43,696 bases of DNA, from the NCBI GenBank assembly GCA_903921455.1, contig CAIXPZ010000182.1, positions 1 through 43,696 of the forward strand, given 5' to 3'. The notes beneath the pieces were generated by a model. It did not search any database and was not told where the DNA came from. It was given only the letters and a program-made list of their open reading frames with translations. Positions within the stretch are counted from its first letter, which is position 1, and each line of letters opens with the position of its first letter. The translations under genes were made by a program, and so were the position numbers. The DNA is from an uncultured Verrucomicrobia subdivision 3 bacterium (GTDB taxonomy: Bacteria; Verrucomicrobiota; Verrucomicrobiae; Limisphaerales; UBA11358). Positions 8,448 through 17,257 of the stretch are shown here, in pieces.

Positions 8448-9746
8448 ATGCATAGTTTTCATTTTGCCGGCGACCAGTTGTTTTGCGAGGGCGTCAGCCT
8501 GGACGCGCTGACTAAGAAATTTGGCACGCCGCTTTACGTCTATTCCCAGCACACCCTGGAAGATCATTTTCAAAAACTGGATGCCGCGCTCGCGCCGCTG
8601 GATCACCTGATCTGTTTCGCGATGAAGGCGAACTCGAACCTCTCCGTCATGCGCGTGCTGGCGAATCGCGGCAGCGGCTTCGACGTGGTCAGCGCGGGCG
8701 AATTGCAGCGGGTCATCGCCGCGGGCGGCGACCCAAAGAAATGCGTTTTCGCCGGCGTCGCCAAGTCGGCGGCGGAAATCGAATTCGCGCTAAAGAAGGG
8801 CATTTACGCCTTCAACTGCGAGAGCGAGCCGGAAATTTTGCGCATCAACCAGGTTGCGGCGCGGTTGAAGAAGCGCGCGCCCATCGCCGTGCGCATCAAT
8901 CCGAATGTTTCCGCCAAGACGCATTCCAAGATAACGACGGGCACTTACGAGAACAAGTTTGGCATCCAGTTCGAGCACGTCGAGGCGATCTACGCCCGCG
9001 CGAGCAAATTGAAAAACATCTGGCTGCGCGGCGTGCAAATGCACATCGGCTCGCAGTTGACCGACGTGAAGCCCTACGAGCTGGCAGTGCAGAAAGTCCT
9101 GCCGCTCGTCCGCAAGCTGGCGGAGAAATATGAGCTGGAATTTTTCAGCCCCGGCGGCGGCCTCGGCATTATCTACAATCCGGCGCTCGCGAGCGGTTCG
9201 GCGGCGTGGTGGAAATCATCCGCCGCGAAGGGCATTTTGACGCCGGCAAGCTATGCGGAAAAATTGCTACCGCTGCTCCAGCCGCTCGGTTTGAAAATCC
9301 TCATCGAGCCCGGCCGATTCATCGTCGGCAATGCCGGCGCGCTCGTGACGAAGGTTGAATACGTGAAGCGCACGGGCAAAAAAAACTTTGTCATCGTGGA
9401 CGCGGCGATGAACGACCTCATCCGCCCGGCGTTCTACGATTCCTATCACGAAATCGTGCCGCTCAAGAAGCAGGGTGGGGCGACGGTTTCCTCGGATGTC
9501 GTCGGCGGCATCTGCGAATCCGGCGACTATTTCTGCAAGGACCGCCCGCTGGCGAAAGTCGGCGAGGGCGACCAGCTTGCGCTGTTGAGCGCGGGGGCCT
9601 ACGGCTTTGTGATGGCGAGCAATTACAATACGCGCCCGCTGGCGGCCGAGATTCTGGTGAACGGCAAAAAGTTCGCCGCCGCCCGCGAACGCCAGGCGAT
9701 AAAAGAAATTTGGGCGGGCGAGAAAGTTGTGGCATGGTTGAAGTAA
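8448..9746 (+). CDS. lysA: Diaminopimelate decarboxylase
   Basis: This PLP enzyme decarboxylates meso-diaminopimelate to L-lysine, the last step of lysine synthesis. The 432-aa fold-III protein has the PLP lysine K60 in CFAMKAN, the phosphate-binding GGGLGI, the substrate-binding EPGRFIVGNAG and the CESGDYF motif that supplies the active-site Cys of the dimer partner. GAYGFVMASNYN near the C-terminus is also typical. The ATG at 8448 (MHSFHFAGDQLF) was preferred to the one 12 codons upstream because the -10-like box lies between them. FIST follows after 4 bp. Confidence 0.95.
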   Translation: MHSFHFAGDQLFCEGVSLDALTKKFGTPLYVYSQHTLEDHFQKLDAALAPLDHLICFAMKANSNLSVMRVLANRGSGFDVVSAGELQRVIAAGGDPKKCVFAGVAKSAAEIEFALKKGIYAFNCESEPEILRINQVAARLKKRAPIAVRINPNVSAKTHSKITTGTYENKFGIQFEHVEAIYARASKLKNIWLRGVQMHIGSQLTDVKPYELAVQKVLPLVRKLAEKYELEFFSPGGGLGIIYNPALASGSAAWWKSSAAKGILTPASYAEKLLPLLQPLGLKILIEPGRFIVGNAGALVTKVEYVKRTGKKNFVIVDAAMNDLIRPAFYDSYHEIVPLKKQGGATVSSDVVGGICESGDYFCKDRPLAKVGEGDQLALLSAGAYGFVMASNYNTRPLAAEILVNGKKFAAARERQAIKEIWAGEKVVAWLK

Positions 9747-9750
9747 GCTT

Positions 9751-10938
9751 GTGAGCGAAGAAAATTCCATATCCGCCTACTGGTCCGATGGCATGGATGA
9801 AAACGGCCTGGCCGACTGGGCGCGCCGATTGCGGGCGCGACTGCCAGCCAAGGAAGTGTCGCTCGGCCTCGTGTTCCTGTCGCCCAAGTTTTTCCCGCAC
9901 GCGGAACAGGTGCTGGAAATCCTCCGGCTGCACGCGCGGATTCCGCTGCTGGCCGGCTGTTCCGGCGGCGGACTGGTGGCCAATGCCGAGGAACTCGAAA
10001 GCGCCGGCGGCCTGGTGCTGGCGCTGTATTCCCTGCCGGGCGCGAAATTAACGGGCGTGCGGATCACGGAGGATCAGGTAAACGCGGCGAACGGCGAAAA
10101 TTTCTGGCCGGGGGAAACCGGCGTTGCCAAAGACCAAGTGAATGGCTGGCTGGCGTTTATTGATCCGTTTCATCTCGACGGTGAAAAATGGCTGCGCTCC
10201 TGGAATCAGGATTATTCCCGCCTACCGGTCTACGGCGGCCTGGCCAGCGGCAATTACCCCGAGCCGCTCACGCAACTCTATCTCAACGGCGAAGTGTTTG
10301 AGGACGGCGGCGTGGCCATCGCCGTCGGCGGCGACGTGACGCTGACCGGGGTCATCTCGCAGGGCTGCACGCCCATTGGCGAGGCGTGGACGCTGACGCG
10401 GGTCGAACAGAATCTCATCCGCCACATCGGCAACCGGCCGGCCTATGCGGTGCTGTCGGAAACGGTGCAGCAACTCTCGGCGGAGGATCAGCGCAAGGTG
10501 CAGGGCAATTTGCACATCGGCCTGGTCGTGAACGAATATCTGGAAAATTTCCAGCGCGGCGATTTTCTCGTGCGCAACCTGCTTGGCGGCGATCCGAACT
10601 CCGGCGTGCTCGCCGTGGGCGCGCTGCCGCGCATGGGACAGACGATCCAGTTCCAGCGTCGGGATGCCGCCGCCGCGTCCGAGGACATGAGCGAATTGCT
10701 GACGCGCAAAAAGCAGGAGCTGGCCGGCACGGAGATTTATGGCGGCTGTCTGTTTTGCTGCAACGGGCGCGGCAAAAATCTATTTGGCCGGCCCAGCCAC
10801 GACGCCGAGCTGGTGCAGGCGCACTTTGGCCCGACTGGCGTGGCCGGATTTTTCTGCAACGGCGAACTCGGCCCCGTCGGTGAGAAAAATTTTCTGCACG
10901 GTTTCACCGCGTCGCTGGCGCTGTTTGTGAAAAAGTAA
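9751..10938 (+). CDS. FIST domain protein (FIST_N + FIST_C)
   Basis: A 395-aa cytoplasmic protein made of a FIST N-terminal domain (VSLGLVFLSPKF, LLAGCSGGGL) and a FIST_C domain (GVISQGCTPIGEAWTLT, GGCLFCCNGRG, GFFCNGELGP). FIST domains are proposed small-ligand sensors, possibly of amino acids, usually fused to or encoded beside signalling proteins. Here the protein stands alone, with no kinase or cyclase domain. It starts with GTG 4 bp after lysA, so it probably shares the lysA transcript; a link to amino-acid sensing is inference. Confidence 0.85.
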   Translation: MSEENSISAYWSDGMDENGLADWARRLRARLPAKEVSLGLVFLSPKFFPHAEQVLEILRLHARIPLLAGCSGGGLVANAEELESAGGLVLALYSLPGAKLTGVRITEDQVNAANGENFWPGETGVAKDQVNGWLAFIDPFHLDGEKWLRSWNQDYSRLPVYGGLASGNYPEPLTQLYLNGEVFEDGGVAIAVGGDVTLTGVISQGCTPIGEAWTLTRVEQNLIRHIGNRPAYAVLSETVQQLSAEDQRKVQGNLHIGLVVNEYLENFQRGDFLVRNLLGGDPNSGVLAVGALPRMGQTIQFQRRDAAAASEDMSELLTRKKQELAGTEIYGGCLFCCNGRGKNLFGRPSHDAELVQAHFGPTGVAGFFCNGELGPVGEKNFLHGFTASLALFVKK

Positions 10939-10984
10939 GCGCAATTCGCCATTGCATTTACGCGGCAAGCCGCCATCCTCACGT

Positions 10985-10990
10985 TATAAT
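10985..10990 (+). promoter_or_regulatory. Perfect TATAAT box before the basic protein gene
   Basis: TATAAT lies 2 bp before the GTG at 10993. No good -35 box is visible at normal spacing. If functional, transcription would begin at or just inside the annotated start codon, so either the mRNA is leaderless or the match is chance. Confidence 0.3.
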
Positions 10991-10992
10991 TT

Positions 10993-11820
10993 GTGCCTGA
11001 CGAACAATCTAATCTGAATTCACCCGCTGCCGCACGTCGCCCCGGCGCCAATCGCCGTCGCGGTCGCCGCGGAGGCCGTGGCCGTGGCCCGCGTCCCTTG
11101 GCGGCCAAACCCGGCGCACCCGGCTCCGAAGAAATTTCCCCGGTGCCGGAAGCGCTGGAACAAACTGCACCGCCGGCCGAAATCACCGAACCCGCTGATC
11201 ACACGGAAGATGATGCTGACGCCTCCGGTGGTTTTCGCGAGCCGCACGCGGAAGTGCCTGCGGAATTTGCTTCCCATGAAACCGGATCGGCCGAACCGCC
11301 GGCGCCGGAACCGGTCGCCGAAAATTTTTCTGCGCCTGAATCCCGACCGCAACGCGAACAACGCGAACCGCAACGTGACCGCCGCCCTGAACGCCGTCCC
11401 GAACCACAGCGTCCGAAGCAGTGGGTGAAACCTGCTGATTTCCGGCCGGCGGAGGCCACGGCCATCAGCGAGGCGGTCGCCCACGCCACGGAAATTGCCG
11501 AGACGCTCAAGCAGATGATTGATCAGCTGGACGAAGTTCTTGAACTCGTCGAGGTCGCCGAGCGCCAGAAGCTCGCCGATGAGCGGGAGATTGAAGAGCT
11601 TCGCCGCGCGTTGCGGCGCATCCAGCCGCCGCGCCGCGAACCGCAGCCGCCCTTGCCTTCACGCGAGCCGCGCCGTGATGAGCCGCGCCGCGATTATCGC
11701 GAACAAAATCAAAGGCGCGATGAGCCGCGCCGGCCACAACCCGAGCCGCGTGAGCCAGTCGCCGAAACCTCCCAGCCACCACCGGTGGCCGAGGGCGGGG
11801 AGCCGCCGCATACGGATTGA
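10993..11820 (+). CDS. Low-complexity Arg-rich protein with a coiled-coil segment
   Basis: A 275-aa protein with a very basic N-terminus (RRPGANRRRGRRGGRGRGPR, about residues 15-35) that resembles RNA-binding RGG tails. An acidic/Pro-rich middle follows, then a predicted coiled coil (TEIAETLKQMIDQLDEVLEL, about 160-205), and a C-terminal run of Arg/Glu/Pro repeats (RREPQPPLPSREPRRDEPRR). There is no enzymatic domain. The start is GTG, and no alternative ATG lies near. Composition suggests a disordered nucleic-acid-associated protein, but the function is not recognised. sufE follows after 15 bp. Confidence 0.65.
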   Translation: MPDEQSNLNSPAAARRPGANRRRGRRGGRGRGPRPLAAKPGAPGSEEISPVPEALEQTAPPAEITEPADHTEDDADASGGFREPHAEVPAEFASHETGSAEPPAPEPVAENFSAPESRPQREQREPQRDRRPERRPEPQRPKQWVKPADFRPAEATAISEAVAHATEIAETLKQMIDQLDEVLELVEVAERQKLADEREIEELRRALRRIQPPRREPQPPLPSREPRRDEPRRDYREQNQRRDEPRRPQPEPREPVAETSQPPPVAEGGEPPHTD

Positions 11821-11835
11821 AAGGTTTTCCGCGCC

Positions 11836-12249
11836 ATGAACCTCGCGGAAAAACAGGTTGAACTCACTGCCAGGTTGGCCGCCCTGAAAAATGGCCAGGA
11901 TCGCTTGGCGTTGCTGGTCGAACAGTCCCGAAAAATCCCATCGCTCCCGGACGCAATGCGTGGAGATTCGAAGCTCATTCCCGGCTGCCTGGCCAAACTG
12001 TGGTTTGTTCCCGAATTCCGCGACCGCCGATGTTTTTTCGTGTGCGATTCCGAATCGCTCGTCGTCAAGGCGGTCGCCGGCCTCCTTTGCGAGTTTTACA
12101 GCGGCCAGCCGCCGGCGGAAATTCTGGCGCATGATCCGGGCTTTCTCGTGCCGCTCGGCATCACGCAGCACCTCACCCCGAACCGCCGCAACGCGCTTTC
12201 CAAAGTCTGGGAGCGCATCCGGCAGTTTGCTGAGGCCCAGTCGCAATGA
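11836..12249 (+). CDS. sufE: SufE family Fe-S/sulfur transfer protein
   Basis: A 137-aa SufE-like protein. In the known system SufE accepts persulfide sulfur from the cysteine desulfurase SufS and passes it to the SufBCD scaffold. Cys51 in LIPGCLAKLWF is the acceptor cysteine, at the same position as in E. coli SufE, and the C-terminal LTPNRRNALSKVWERI matches the family end. No other suf genes are in the window. Its stop overlaps the start of tatD by 4 bp (ATGA), indicating translational coupling. Confidence 0.9.
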   Translation: MNLAEKQVELTARLAALKNGQDRLALLVEQSRKIPSLPDAMRGDSKLIPGCLAKLWFVPEFRDRRCFFVCDSESLVVKAVAGLLCEFYSGQPPAEILAHDPGFLVPLGITQHLTPNRRNALSKVWERIRQFAEAQSQ

Positions 12250-13043
12250 AATGTTACGACGCGCACAATCATCTGCAGGATGACCGCTTTGCCGGGCGAC
12301 AAGGTGAATTGCTTGCGGCGTGCGCCCAAGCGGGAATCGCCCGCATGGTTGTCAACGGCGCGTGTGAAAGCGACTGGCCGCAGGTGATGGCGCTTGCCCG
12401 CGCAAACCCCATCGTTCTGCCCAGCTTCGGTTATCACCCGTGGCATCTGGCTGGGCGCACGGCAGACTGGGAAAAAAATCTAGAGAAGTTTCTCGATGCC
12501 ATTCCCAGTGCGGTCGGCGAAATCGGCCTGGATCGCTGGAAGCCGGATTTAAGTTACCACGGACAGGAAGAAGTTTTTCTCGCCCAGCTGCGCATAGCCG
12601 CCGAAAGAAACCGACCCGTCAGCATCCATTGTTTACAGGCGTGGGGGCGGCTTCACGAATTGCTGCGGGACCATCCGCGCCCGGCCCGGGGCTTTGTGCT
12701 GCACAGCTACGGTGGCGCGGCGGAAATGATCCCGGCGTTTGCAAAGCTGGGCGCGTATTTCAGTTTTCCGGGCTATTTTCTGCACGAACGCAAGCTGCGG
12801 CAGCGCGCAACCTTCAAGCAAGTTCCCGCCGACCGGTTGCTCGTGGAAACCGACGCGCCGGACCAAGCTCTGCCCGCCGGCACAAATCATTTTCCGCTCG
12901 TTGGGGTTGATGGAAAACCGCTGAATCATCCGGCGAATCTACCGGCCGTTTATGCCGGCCTCGCGGAATTTCTTGGTGAAAAAATGGAGCCGCTTGCCTT
13001 GCGGATCGAAGTGAATTTTCAGCGGGTGTTCGGCGGCCTTTAG
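12246..13043 (+). CDS. TatD family metal-dependent hydrolase
   Basis: A 265-aa amidohydrolase-fold protein. Metal ligands expected for TatD are seen: H7-x-H9 in YDAHNHL, Glu in GEIGLDRW, His in VSIHCLQAWG, and Asp in LLVETDAPDQALP. Family members are DNases or deoxyribose-phosphate hydrolases in DNA repair and quality control. It overlaps sufE by 4 bp. Its stop directly abuts the stop of the convergent tcdA gene, leaving no intergenic space. Confidence 0.88.
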   Translation: MKCYDAHNHLQDDRFAGRQGELLAACAQAGIARMVVNGACESDWPQVMALARANPIVLPSFGYHPWHLAGRTADWEKNLEKFLDAIPSAVGEIGLDRWKPDLSYHGQEEVFLAQLRIAAERNRPVSIHCLQAWGRLHELLRDHPRPARGFVLHSYGGAAEMIPAFAKLGAYFSFPGYFLHERKLRQRATFKQVPADRLLVETDAPDQALPAGTNHFPLVGVDGKPLNHPANLPAVYAGLAEFLGEKMEPLALRIEVNFQRVFGGL

Positions 13044-13817
13044 TCAGCGCTCCGCGATTTCCCGCACCACGATACCGGCGGCCGCAAAGCCGAACGCACC
13101 AGTCACAAACGTCGCCGAGCCGAGGCCGCCGTTGCAGTTCAGGCGCCCGCCGTCTTCCGCGGCTGAGCGCATTTCGCACACCGTGCCGTCCGCTTGCGGG
13201 AACAGGGTGCGCTCCACGGAATACACGCACGGCACACCCATCGCCGACTGACCGGCGGGAAAACCGTGTTCCTGACGCAAACGTCGCCGCACTTCGGCCA
13301 GCAGTTTGTCGTGGCTGGCTTGGGACAAGTCCCCGACGCGCACGGCGGTCAATTCGCGCCGTCCGCCCGCGCCGCCGGAGGTGATGACCGGCAGGTTTAT
13401 TTCACGGCAGCGCACCAGGAGCAGGACTTTATTGGCCACGTCGTCAATCGCATCGAGCACGAAATCAAATTTCGGCGCGAGCAGTTCGGCGGCGGTTTGG
13501 GCATTGAAGAACTTTTGTTCCGCCGTCACCCGGCAATCGGGATTGATGGCGCGGATGCGTTCGGCCATCACTGCGACCTTCGCCCGGCCGACGGTTTCGG
13601 TGAGCGCGTGGAGCTGGCGATTGATGTTCGTGGTGCAGATTTCATCCAGGTCCACGAGCGTGAGCGCGCCGATGCCGGAGCGGGCAAGCGCCTCTGCCGC
13701 CCAAGTGCCCACGCCGCCGAGACCGACAACGCAGACCTGCGCGGCGCGGAGTTTTTCCAGGCCGCCTTGGCCGTAAAGCCGGGCGATGCCGCTGAATCTG
13801 GTTTCAAAATCGTCCAT
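13044..13817 (-). CDS. tcdA: tRNA threonylcarbamoyladenosine dehydratase (ThiF/E1-like)
   Basis: A 257-aa E1-like enzyme (TcdA/CsdL family) that uses ATP to cyclise t6A at tRNA position 37 to ct6A. The nucleotide loop GLGGVG is at 32-37. NINRQLHAL carries the conserved Asn/Arg, and DAIDDVANKVLLL and GGAGGRRELTAVRVGDLS are characteristic of TcdA rather than MoeB/ThiF. There is no zinc CxxC pair as in MoeB. The ATG at 13817 (MDDFETRFSG) was chosen; the in-frame extension to 13937 merely translates the upstream 9-bp repeat. tsaE, tsaB and a Sua5 gene of the same pathway are also in the window. Confidence 0.9.
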   Translation of the reverse strand: MDDFETRFSGIARLYGQGGLEKLRAAQVCVVGLGGVGTWAAEALARSGIGALTLVDLDEICTTNINRQLHALTETVGRAKVAVMAERIRAINPDCRVTAEQKFFNAQTAAELLAPKFDFVLDAIDDVANKVLLLVRCREINLPVITSGGAGGRRELTAVRVGDLSQASHDKLLAEVRRRLRQEHGFPAGQSAMGVPCVYSVERTLFPQADGTVCEMRSAAEDGGRLNCNGGLGSATFVTGAFGFAAAGIVVREIAER

Positions 13818-13829
13818 TGAACGGGGAAA

Positions 13830-13863
13830 ATTAAACCACGAAAGACACGAAAGACACGAAAAC
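13830..13863 (-). repeat. 9-bp-period repeat (TTCGTGTCT type) before tcdA
   Basis: On the minus strand three 9-bp units related to TTCGTGTCT end in TTCGTGG and then TTTAAT (13830-13835), a good -10-like hexamer 12 bp before the tcdA ATG. The closing GTGGTTTAATT is identical to that of the HDAC-side repeat at 22301-22311 although the repeat units differ. Confidence 0.75.
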
Positions 13864-13879
13864 AAAAAGCGCGCGCCGC

Positions 13880-13909
13880 TTGAACAAACTGGCCTGCGTA
13901 GGCTAGTGT
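13880..13909 (+). promoter_or_regulatory. Possible promoter of the DUF155-like gene
   Basis: TTGAAC (13880-13885), an 18-bp spacer and TAGTGT (13904-13909) are followed by 8 bp to the ATG. It is divergent from the tcdA promoter region. The -10 match is weak, but the distance to the start fits other genes in the window. Confidence 0.3.
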
Positions 13910-13917
13910 GAATTGTA

Positions 13918-15036
13918 ATGAAAGCGAACCCGGCCATCCGCTACCGCGGCGAAGTCGTTTACATTTACGCCTTCGACGTGGCTTATGACACCGCGCGCCA
14001 GCCGATCCGCGAGCTGTTGGGACAGCCGGTGGCGCAGTTTACCGTGGATGCGAGCAAGCGCAGCCCGCGCCAGTTGTTTTTCTACAAGCCGCAGATGATC
14101 CGCCTGCCGCCGATGGAACGCATCGGTCCGCTGGGGCCGGTGCGCGTCGAGCGGGTCATTAAACTGCTGCCCGTCGGCGCGCTCAGCATCACCGTGCGCG
14201 TGCCGTTCGCGGTGAATCACGTCGAGGATCTCGTCGTGTTCCACGATTTGCAATTCAACAACGGTTCGCTCGCCGAGGAAGTGCGTAGTCTGGCGCAGCA
14301 GGTCGTCGCGGAACTCAAGGCCCATTTCATCCGCCCGCAAGCCCAGTTGCCGGAGGAGGAGGCTTACACCGTGTTTTGCCTCGCCGCGCCGGTCTTGAAT
14401 GCCGCCAGCGCGCCGATGAATGCGGAGCAATGGTTTCAGGCGCACCGCCGGCAGGTCGCCGCGCTGCTCACGCAGGAGGAGGAAATGGAACGGCTCTCCA
14501 AGCAGGAGGCCGAGGAATCCACCGCGCGCTATTTGAGCTACTACGACAACGACCTCGTCGTCATTGACTGGGATGCCGCGCTGCTGATTGACGAGCCGCA
14601 GGATTTTGACGAGTCGCTCTACATCATGGAACTGGCCAACCTGCAACTCGCCGAACTGGAAGCCTACGACCGGCTGCTCGATGAGGCGCTGGAGCGTTCC
14701 TACCGCGACCTGGGGGAACGCCCGCTGCGTTCGCGCCGCGACATCCTGCGCGAGCTGCGCGAGATCCGCATCGATATGGCGCGCTTCAATGACGAGCTGT
14801 CCAACACCACGAAGTTTTTCGGCGACTGGCACCTGGCGCGCATCTACGACAAAATTTCTTCACGCTTCCACCTGGGCGACTGGCACCGGACGATTGGCGG
14901 CAAGCTCAAGACGCTCGACGACCTTTACCAGATGCTCAAGCAGGACCAGAACAACCGCCTGATGGTCTGGTTGGAAATCACCATCGTGCTGCTCTTCGTG
15001 ATTGACCTCGTGATTCTGGTGCTGGGGTTGAAGTGA
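13918..15036 (+). CDS. DUF155/RMND1-like protein with C-terminal membrane anchor
   Basis: A 372-aa protein. The middle carries NDLVVIDWDAALLID, which resembles the conserved core of DUF155 (yeast Rmd1/Rmd8, human RMND1). A long helical region follows (ELANLQLAELEAYDRLLDEA onward) and a single C-terminal TM helix (WLEITIVLLFVIDLVILVL, about 352-370), again like the DUF155 C-terminus. RMND1 anchors mitochondrial ribosomes; the bacterial role is unknown. The protein is predicted to be tail-anchored in the inner membrane. The family assignment is by pattern memory, so moderate. Confidence 0.6.
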   Translation: MKANPAIRYRGEVVYIYAFDVAYDTARQPIRELLGQPVAQFTVDASKRSPRQLFFYKPQMIRLPPMERIGPLGPVRVERVIKLLPVGALSITVRVPFAVNHVEDLVVFHDLQFNNGSLAEEVRSLAQQVVAELKAHFIRPQAQLPEEEAYTVFCLAAPVLNAASAPMNAEQWFQAHRRQVAALLTQEEEMERLSKQEAEESTARYLSYYDNDLVVIDWDAALLIDEPQDFDESLYIMELANLQLAELEAYDRLLDEALERSYRDLGERPLRSRRDILRELREIRIDMARFNDELSNTTKFFGDWHLARIYDKISSRFHLGDWHRTIGGKLKTLDDLYQMLKQDQNNRLMVWLEITIVLLFVIDLVILVLGLK

Positions 15037-15054
15037 TCGCTCCAATGGTTGTCG

Positions 15055-17175
15055 TCAGCGCAACAGGTCTTTCAACTTCGCCGCGTCGCTCGTTGGCGGC
15101 TGGCAGGCGGTTCCCGTGCAGACATAGGCGGTCGCGGCCGCTTTCGCCGTCAGCGTTTTGGCGAACGGCTCGACCGCGCCGGTGTTGCCAAGAATGATTT
15201 TGTTCGGCTGATAAACGACGTGGGCCGCCTGAAGTAATTCGTGAAAATTCGGGGAATTCGTGTCTCCCGCCATCACCACGCGGCGCGGTTCATCCAGCCA
15301 GAAATCCAGCGCTTGCAACATGCCCGCCAGCGCGGCGGGCTGCTGTTGCAGCCGGTGGGCAAAGAGTTGCAGCGTGGCCTCGGCCGGTTCGCGAAAATCG
15401 GCGCGGCCCGTGATGGCGGCGAGTTTGAGCAGCGCCAGGGTGGCGACGGAATTGCCGCTCGGCTCCGCGCCGTCGTAATCGTCCTTCACGCGCAGGATCA
15501 AATCGTTTCGGTCGGCTGGGCTCTGCCAGAAGCCGCCGTTGGCCGGATCGTAAAATATCGCAATCATCGCCTCGGCCAGCGCGACGGCAAAGTCCAGATG
15601 GCCGGGTGCCAGCGTGGCTTCGTAAAGGTGGAGGACGCCATCGAGTTGGAAGGCATAGCCTTCCAGCAGTTGGACCTGGTCGCGTTCGCCGTCGCGCCAG
15701 CGGTGGAAGAGCGTGCCGGTAGGGCGCGTCACTCCGTGCGCGCCGTCGCCTGGTTGCGATGCGGCGGCAGGCAGAGGACTGCCCGCCCCACCAAGCAACG
15801 GCTGCCAAAGTTTCTCACGGATGAACGCCATGTTTTTCTCTGCGGCCACCCGATATTTTTCCTCGCCCAAAACGACGGCGGCGCGGGCAAAGGCACCCAG
15901 CATCAGGCCGTTCCACGAGGCGAGAATTTTGTCGTCCAAATGGGGACGGATTCTGCGGGCGCGGACCGCCTGCATTTTTTCAATTGCCGCCGCGAGCAGG
16001 GGGCGGTCGGCGGCGGGCACGTCCGGGTTGACGATGCTCAAAACATTTTGTCCGGCCAGCGGCGCCGGGTGGCTGTGGTCAACGAAGTTTCCTTCCGCCG
16101 TGATGCCGAAATAGGTTGCCGCGACGTTATATTCCTCAACGGTCAGCAGTTTGGACAGTTCAGCCTTGGTCCAGCAATAGAATTTACCCTCATGGCCTTC
16201 ACTGTCGGCGTCCTCGGCGGAATAAAATCCGCCGTCCGGGTGGGTCAGGTCGCGCAAGACATAATCCAGGATGTCGCGCACCACCGCCGCCTGACGGAGG
16301 TCGCCACTGACGAGAAACGCATCGAGATAGAGCTGCGCGAGCTGCGCGTTGTCGTAGAGCATTTTCTCGAAATGCGGCACCAGCCATTCGGCGTCCACGG
16401 CGTAGCGGGCAAAGCCGCCGCCGAGCTGGTCGTGGATGCCGCCCGCAGCCATCTGATCGCAGGTGTGCAAAACCATCCGGGCGGCCTCGTCATCGCCGAA
16501 GCGTTTCGCTGCGCGCAAAACCAGCGACGGAATACCCGGCTGCGGAAACTTCGGTGCGCCACCGAAGCCGCCGTTCACGGGATCAAAAGCTTCCTTGAAC
16601 GTCTGCGCGGCGCGCTGGAGCGTTTGGGGTGTGAGTGGTGAATTTTCCCTGGCATCACGCGTCGTGACGAGTTCCAACCGCGCGTGTAATTCATCAGCCG
16701 AGGCGACGATTTCCACCCTCCGTTCGCGCCAAAGACCAGCGATTTGTTGCAGCAAGTCCAGAAAGCTGGGCCGGCCGTGCCGCGCGTCGGGAGGAAAATA
16801 GGTGCCACCGAAAAACGGTTTCAGCTCGGGCGTGAGAAAAACATTGAGCGGCCAGCCGCCGCTGCCGGTCGTGGATTGCACGAACGTCATATAGATTTTA
16901 TCCACGTCCGGGCGTTCCTCGCGGTCCACCTTGATGCTGACAAAATGTTCATTCAGGAATGCGCCGATGTTTTCATCCTCGAAACTTTCGCGTTCCATCA
17001 CATGACACCAGTGGCACGTCGAGTAGCCGATGCTCAGGAAAATGGGTTTGTTCTCCGTGCGTGCCTTAACGAAGGCGGTGTCGTTCCACGCGAACCAGTT
17101 AACGGGATTATGGGCGTGCTGAAGCAGGTAAGGCGATTTTTCCTGCGCGAGTTGGTTGGTGTGCTTGGGCGACAT
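15055..17175 (-). CDS. DUF255 thioredoxin-like / glycosidase-fold protein (YyaL, SPATA20 family)
   Basis: A 706-aa protein. The N-terminal thioredoxin-fold domain has [17 protein letters not shown] followed by CHWC (Cys54, Cys57), and a six-hairpin-type domain with several aromatic-rich repeats fills the rest. These match the widely conserved YyaL/SPATA20 family, whose biochemical role is unsettled. The ATG at 17175 was preferred to a TTG three codons upstream. Around residues 463-487 about 25 extra residues ([16 protein letters not shown] onward) are encoded by a REP-like sequence that keeps the frame. The gene is convergent with the DUF155-like gene. Confidence 0.9.
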   Translation of the reverse strand: MSPKHTNQLAQEKSPYLLQHAHNPVNWFAWNDTAFVKARTENKPIFLSIGYSTCHWCHVMERESFEDENIGAFLNEHFVSIKVDREERPDVDKIYMTFVQSTTGSGGWPLNVFLTPELKPFFGGTYFPPDARHGRPSFLDLLQQIAGLWRERRVEIVASADELHARLELVTTRDARENSPLTPQTLQRAAQTFKEAFDPVNGGFGGAPKFPQPGIPSLVLRAAKRFGDDEAARMVLHTCDQMAAGGIHDQLGGGFARYAVDAEWLVPHFEKMLYDNAQLAQLYLDAFLVSGDLRQAAVVRDILDYVLRDLTHPDGGFYSAEDADSEGHEGKFYCWTKAELSKLLTVEEYNVAATYFGITAEGNFVDHSHPAPLAGQNVLSIVNPDVPAADRPLLAAAIEKMQAVRARRIRPHLDDKILASWNGLMLGAFARAAVVLGEEKYRVAAEKNMAFIREKLWQPLLGGAGSPLPAAASQPGDGAHGVTRPTGTLFHRWRDGERDQVQLLEGYAFQLDGVLHLYEATLAPGHLDFAVALAEAMIAIFYDPANGGFWQSPADRNDLILRVKDDYDGAEPSGNSVATLALLKLAAITGRADFREPAEATLQLFAHRLQQQPAALAGMLQALDFWLDEPRRVVMAGDTNSPNFHELLQAAHVVYQPNKIILGNTGAVEPFAKTLTAKAAATAYVCTGTACQPPTSDAAKLKDLLR
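15723..15783. repeat. REP-like hairpin pair inserted in frame in the DUF255 gene
   Basis: On the plus strand GGCGCG-T-CAC / GTG-CGCGCC forms a 9-bp hairpin with one bulged T (15723-15744). GGCAG-AGGA-CTGCC forms a second hairpin (15770-15783). The second is identical to the 14-base core at 42884-42897 beside the RAYT gene, and the first resembles the centre of the REP at 43615-43693. The protein stays in frame. Confidence 0.6.
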
Positions 17176-17257
17176 CGGCGGCAATCTGCCTCACAAATGC
17201 CCCGGCCGCGAACAATTTTGCGTCGTCACCCGCGCGCGGCTGCGCTAGGCTGAAACC

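Noticed and set aside
13818..13937. N-terminal extension of TcdA
   Set aside because: It translates the 9-bp repeat; the conserved protein begins MDDFETRFSG.
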